Assembly: GCA_900175165.2 (NCBI GenBank)
Contig: FWWN02000692.1
Coordinates: forward strand, 62,001 to 126,000
Length of the DNA stretch: 64,000 bases
Reading direction: 5' to 3'
Source: Rhizomucor pusillus
Taxonomy: Eukaryota; Mucoromycota; Mucoromycetes; Mucorales; Lichtheimiaceae
Shown here: one piece after another, positions 58,981-64,000 of the stretch
Position numbering within the stretch: the first letter of the stretch is position 1
Layout of the letters: each line of letters begins with the position of its first letter
Made by a program: the position numbers and the translations under genes
The notes under the pieces: model-generated
Database searches by the model: none
Told to the model about the DNA's origin: nothing
The model's input: the letters and a program-made list of their open reading frames with translations, nothing else

Positions 58981-60742
58981 GGGTAAACCTAGTCTCACGA
59001 TAAATAGAGATCCTTCTCTCTGCTGTGTAGTGTTGTGTAGTGTTTTCGCGTGTTTGGATGTGAGTAAAGTCCAATTTGAGTCAATCCAAAACGGGCAATT
59101 AATTGCCACTCCAAAATTTGCTCTGAGTGGCCGTCTGAAAACGTCGCGTTCTCCAAGCCAGGTTATTCATTCTGCTTCAAATTATTTTGAAACGCAAATG
59201 AAGGCTTCTAGTTTATTTTCTGTAAGCTGTATGTTAAGATGATCACGTATGGGCGAGATCGAGCTGGTTGAAGAGTAGCCATTAATGGCCGCCGGAGCTT
59301 AATAGTACCTATTAAAAATACTGTATATTTGCAGTTGACCCATTGATGGTAGCATGTGATCGTGAAAAAGGCTGAAAAGTGACGGCGGAGGAGGTAGAGA
59401 ATAACGCACATTTTTTCAAGGCACGAAAAGACCGTGTTTTGTCTACCGAAAAGGATTATCAATGTATATCAAAAGGGCGCTAGGTAGGCTGCTGAAAAGG
59501 AAAATTAAGGTTTTGTTTCTGAGCGTGGGTTGCTGCGTATCAAGCATATTATTTCAGCTGAAGATGATTTGAAACTGACTTTTTAGTGTGTGAGAAACAA
59601 GTCATCCTTGAGAAAGTGCACGGGGCACCTTGCCGCTTTAAAGCAGCTGTCGATGTCTATAGAGTATCGGTGAAACGAATCGAAAATCCATGTAAAACTC
59701 TGGAGCAATTTGTTGCGCATTAGCACCAATACATCAATAAATTAAGCGAATACGCTGTGCAGGATGGTCAGGAGGAGATGGCGAGGGTAAATGATTGCAT
59801 TAGCGCCAGACCCTGTTTATTACAAAGTACCCAAATCAAGCCGAAGTTGCCTGAATACGGTGCTGAGAGATGTCAAGACCGCGGATCACGTTGCAGTCTT
59901 CCAAATTGAGAACAGAGTTTCCGTTTTCTAGTTGGCACAAGGGCACAGGTTGCAGATCCTAAAGCGTAACTCAATGCATGTAATAAACAAAGGCAAGATG
60001 ATCTCTTGCAAATCATTACGTCTTTAGCAATGGTGAGAGAGACCCAGCGGCAGGGAAACAAGAAGAATCCCCAAAAAGATGGAGGTTTCTGGTTAGATGG
60101 TCAAAGCGCCTGGATGGGCTCCGCTGCTGGATGGGCAAAGCGCGGCGTACCAACTTTATGGAATTTTTTTCCCTCGCTGTTGTAGATAACGTAAAACCCA
60201 ACTACTTGGCTGTCAAAACATCACTAGCAGCAATTCAAGCAACCCAATTTCCCGTTGTCAAGTGCTGTGGGATTAAATATTCTGGGGGATTAAACCGAGT
60301 AGTCCTTTATTTTTTTGTCCGTTCCTTCCCCCAACGTCAACATTTGCTCTCTTTGGCGGGCTCAAGTGATCCCCGAAAGTGACATTTCGGGTTTTCATCT
60401 CGATGGGTCATGCGTCGCACAGGTGGGTCCTTGCAACGCTATAAGAGTGTCATGTTTTCCCTCGTTCCCTTCCACCTATTCTTCTTCTCCACGCTCTTTA
60501 TTTTTTTCTCTGTTTTACTTTCTCCAGCCTCTTTATCTCTGCATCGTTTTCTCTTGTTCGATGCGATAGATCCTCTGAGAGTCGCATCTCCACAGACTCT
60601 AAAAAACTACGTGTGAAATCAACCTTCAGTTGTTAGAATACGTACATACATAACGTTTATGGAGCCATATTTAAAACACCAAAAGGTAAACAACAATGAC
60701 AACAACAACAAGGTCGACAGTGCGAAACAAAAATAGATAACA
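58981..60742. other. Relic-rich intergenic region, about 1.8 kb
   Basis: No supported gene. A stretch near 59590-59870 reads like broken protein (VCEKQVILEKVHGAPCRFKA) with stops and is unrecognised. The TALE gene leader on the right contains a perfect inverted repeat, CCCGAAA-gtgaca-TTTCGGG (60372-60391), and a T/C-rich run. Confidence 0.5.
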
Positions 60743-61852
60743 ATGCCATTCTTGCAGCGCATGTTTAGCCCTGTGATCTTGTTTCACGACCACCAGTTTG
60801 TCAAGGACGGCTCGGGCGGCTTGCAGCATATTCACATTGATCCGCATTACTCTCCTTTCATTGAGTCTCACAAGCAACGCGTCTACCGGATGCTTGAGCA
60901 CAATGAGAAAATCTGGACTGATATTCGAGGTGAGCTTAAGTTCTTGCCAATCCACGCATCCTTTGCTAATCAGAGAGAATCTGTGTTGATCTATTCAGAA
61001 TATGGCGAACGGCCTATTCCATCACCTATTCCATCCTTGTCATCATCATCACCTACGCCACCCTTGTACCCATCATCACCGACATCTCCTCTGGTTCCAC
61101 AAACGCGCTATGCTAAGCATCATCATTACTCTCACCATCAAGAAGACTTTTACATGCTGCGCAGACGGCCATCGACTGCTGCTGCCATCACTGCCGCCGC
61201 CACCGCTGCAGGCTCAGTGGCTGGCGACTCGTCCTCATCCGTAGCATCATCCTCACCGACCCTACCACCTGCGCGGCCTCACCGCATGGCGAAACGGCAT
61301 GTCACCGCCGCAGTGATCCCCAAACGCCGTCGCGGCAACCTCCCCAAAGCTGTCACTGCAATCCTAAAGGATTGGCTGTCAGAGCACAGGAAGCATCCTT
61401 ACCCGACCGAGGAAGAAAAGGCGGCGCTTGCAAAGCAGACGAACCTGACACTTAACCAGATTAGCAACTGGTTCATCAATGCCCGGCGGCGAATCCTGCA
61501 ACCTATGCTCCAAAACGATTACGAGGAGCAGCAGCAGCAGCAGCAGCAACAACAACAACAACAACAAAGCAGCAGCAGTAGTAGGAATAATAGCCCGCCA
61601 GTAACAGTTGTCGACGATAAAGAGGAACGGGACATTTTGCAGTACGCTGCAGGTACCAAGCGATTGGTGTAGGCGAGATGGTCGTACATTGAACCTGACA
61701 CAGCATATTATAATCACATAGATGGGTCTTCTGGACGGCGGGGTCGCAAGAGATTGTCGCCTGACATACCATCACCGCCTCCTGCTGCGTCTAAGCGACG
61801 CACTGGCCACCACCACCATCAATTTACATCTTCATCTCTTCGGAAAAGATAA
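60743..61852 (+). CDS. TALE-class homeobox transcription factor
   Basis: A TALE (three-amino-acid-loop-extension) homeodomain protein. Start [20 protein letters not shown] Ser/Pro/His-rich middle precedes the homeodomain [20 protein letters not shown] with the PYP insertion ([16 protein letters not shown]) and helix 3 [15 protein letters not shown] Gln run follows. A further intron (61653-61721) links QYAA to [20 protein letters not shown] and ends at 61852, giving 346 residues; without it the frame would stop at 61672. Related to fungal Cup9/Tos8 or Meis/TGIF groups; the precise target set is unknown. Basic residues in the last exon could form a nuclear signal. Confidence 0.9.
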
Positions 61853-63929
61853 CCTCCTATCTTATTTTTTATTTTGTTTACTCTTCCCGCCCATTACCAG
61901 TCATTTATACCAATCATTTACATTCATTTATCTATGAAATATACCATCTTACTTGTCGCTGTCTTCTTGTTTCATAACCTTCCAGCCAACATAGAGTTGC
62001 AACAAAGACATGCGAGCAAAAATGCCAGAAATATATACAACATTGCACACACAGAGTCCCTATCTACTTACTTTCAGTTTCAGTGTATGACAAGCAGCAG
62101 CAAGATGGTGTTTATTATTATTATTATTACTCCTTTTTCTCTCGCTGCTTTTGTCGGCTCGCTTTATTTAGAAAAGTCTCCTCCAGATGGTAAGGTAGTA
62201 GTAACAATAGTAATCGCCGGTATCAAACAATGTGTTCTTCCCACGGCCACCAACGAGAAACCCGAAATCTGTGCAACATCTCGCGATTCTCCTTCAACAC
62301 GTTCTATTTTCTTTGGTCACGAGGGATTTACCCATACTTTTGAGCCAGTCGAGTATGTGAAAGGAGGACTCTCTCTGCCTTTATTCATGTAGTTTTGACC
62401 TTCCTGTTTTCGCAGAGCACCTGCTTTGATGCAGGTGCTGGCCAATTACCGTGTTAGGTATTACAAATGCTTGTGGATTCTGCGATAGGCTGACATGTGG
62501 CACACCCGATACGTTTTAAGCAAGTGTGGGTTGGAGTTGAAAAAATGTCACATAACATAGCCAGGAGGCGATCCAAATGCGTGGTGTATATGTCCTCGAT
62601 TGCTAATCGGATGCATTTCCAGACGCATCGGGTATATTGTCTCCTTTCGCTCTTTTACCAAGATACCTTGATTCACATATTCTGCAAGCTTTTCGTATAT
62701 TTTTGCAAAGCAAACTCCATACCGGACTTTTTTATCTTATCTTCCCGGGACTTTAAAAGTCCGCAGGAGGAGAGCAGGAGGGAGACAAAATTCCCGTCGC
62801 CTGCACCGCATTGACATAAAACAAGTCTGTAGATTTGAACAGTACAGCTCTAATAGCTGCATCGCATGATCCGCACTGGCTCGAATTACAGCAATGGGAA
62901 TTTGCACCACGTATGACAACTAGCGGAAATATTTGGTTGTTATCGATAGACCATGTGAACGTTCTGGATGGCGTCGAGAAAAAAAAAAAAAAAACTTTGC
63001 CGCCACATTGGCAAAACTTGTTTCGCCTTCAAGCCTCGGAATTGCTTTTTTATTCATAGTTACGCCCAATGCAGACTATTGCGTGCATGCAGCAACAATG
63101 CCAAGTATGCATCTGAGTTGCGCAAAGGACAGCCTGTTGGTCTTGACAGTTACTGTCGAATATTATATACGTACAGTAGACAGAATATAGGAGAGAAGAA
63201 TGTACTGCAGTAACTATGTATCTGCTGTTGCTGTCAAGATGTACGTGCATATTTTTGCTTTCCAGAATACGTCACACTGTTATTTTTAATTTTGCTTACT
63301 GTCTTGATTTCATAAATGTCGATCACTTCGAGCAAGCGACGTTGTTAGGATGGGAACGACGTTTCAGCTTATCTCTAAATTTGTTTCAGCCGCATCGCAA
63401 AACAAGAGCAGCAGCAACGATCTTATTTTCTTCCATTACATATCGGCCATGTTCCGTATGAAGATCGACAGTGTTCTTGGAACAGATTCCGCAAAGAACA
63501 TGTGCTATAGAAAGAAAAAGGGGGTCAGGATTTACTGGGGGATAAACTGACAAGACGGAAAAGTACCGCTATCACCCAGCTGTAAGGACCGACCATATTA
63601 AAGGCGTTGCTTAGGAAGAGCTTCCAACCAAATAGCAACTAGGAAGATCTGTCACATGCAATGGTTATGAAATGCAGAAAATAATTCTTGTGCCTGTTAA
63701 AGTCACGCACGAGGAGAAAGAGAGCAGCAGCAGCTGTGTGCGTGTGTGAGAGAAGCTTTACAGGGGAAATGCGTGCGCGTCCGCTGGGTTGATTTTTTTC
63801 CTTGACCTTCCCTTTCGCCTCACTCATCAGCCCAACGTTTCTCCTCCTTTCCGGTATTCCAGGTACCGTTGCAGCGATCACACCTGGAAACCCGAGATGA
63901 CACGAAGTTAACCCTTGATTATTGACAGA
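61853..63929. other. Intergenic, about 2.1 kb
   Basis: No supported gene. Contains a perfect 9-bp hairpin AGCACCTGC-tttgat-GCAGGTGCT (62415-62438). The right end is the LC8 leader, ending in a CAG-like splice-acceptor motif just before the ATG. Confidence 0.5.
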
Positions 63930-64000
63930 ATGTCAGACACCAAAGCCGTCATCAAGAGCGCCGACATGAGCGAAGAGATGCAGCAGGAGGCGATCGAATG
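63930..64000 (+). CDS. DYNLL1: Dynein light chain LC8 (DYNLL), N-terminus only
   Basis: LC8 dimer-forming hub of dynein and other complexes. The start MSDTKAVIKSADMSEEMQQE is the typical LC8 N-terminus, continuing AIE before the window ends. A TTGACAG acceptor-like site just before the ATG suggests a leader intron. Confidence 0.9.
   Translation, partial: MSDTKAVIKSADMSEEMQQEAIE

Overview
This is eukaryotic DNA from a filamentous fungus, most likely an early-diverging Mucoromycota (Mucorales-type) species. Coding exons are split by many short introns, roughly 50-150 bases, mostly GT-AG. The conserved genes are fungal in kind (a HIS4-type fused histidine enzyme, PacC/Rim101, Pho85, a HacA-like bZIP), but the window also has a full COP1-like ubiquitin ligase and a DMPK/MRCK-type kinase with a C1 domain, which the model yeasts lack. 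Two uncharacterised gene families that I associate with Mucoromycota also occur. The species was not determined, and all family calls are from reading the translations, not from a search.

Layout. 1-19 kb: a proteasome chaperone (PSMD5-like, cut by the window start), a glutamate-carboxypeptidase-II-like membrane peptidase, a decayed zinc alcohol dehydrogenase, a ThrE/Prm10-like transporter, COP1 and nuclear poly(A) polymerase. 19-27 kb: HIS4 with a Gcn4/AP-1-type site upstream, a fatty-acid transporter/acyl-CoA synthetase with three in-frame stops, and the pH regulator PacC. 27-36.7 kb: a gene-poor accessory stretch with one orphan gene, a LINE remnant, a tandem duplication of about 290 bp containing ambiguous bases, and a multi-exon gene of an uncharacterised family with a possible PD-(D/E)XK-like core. 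36.7-54.3 kb: a dense housekeeping block with a HAC1-type bZIP, Pho85, the MRCK-like kinase, a small coiled-coil protein, POP7/Rpp20, PAXBP1/GCFC, mitochondrial ribosomal mL45, a mucin-like membrane protein, complex I NDUFS7 and eEF1B-gamma. 54.3-60.7 kb: a second accessory island with a frameshifted SRPBCC gene, a decayed member of the same or a sister uncharacterised family, a long hairpin and a piggyBac-like relic. 60.7-64 kb: a TALE homeobox gene and the start of dynein light chain LC8.

The most notable item is the bZIP gene at 36.8-37.6 kb. The bZIP and a C-terminal acidic region lie in two different frames. Two hairpins, with loops CCGCACG and CTGCAGC, sit where Ire1-type cleavage (CCG/C and CTG/C) would remove 154 bases and join the frames exactly. 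This suggests HAC1/XBP1-style unconventional splicing with an unusually long intron.

Several regulators here are stress or environment linked (HAC1, PacC, Pho85, COP1, an MRCK-like kinase, a mucin-like surface protein). They are separate transcription units and I see no operon-like organisation.
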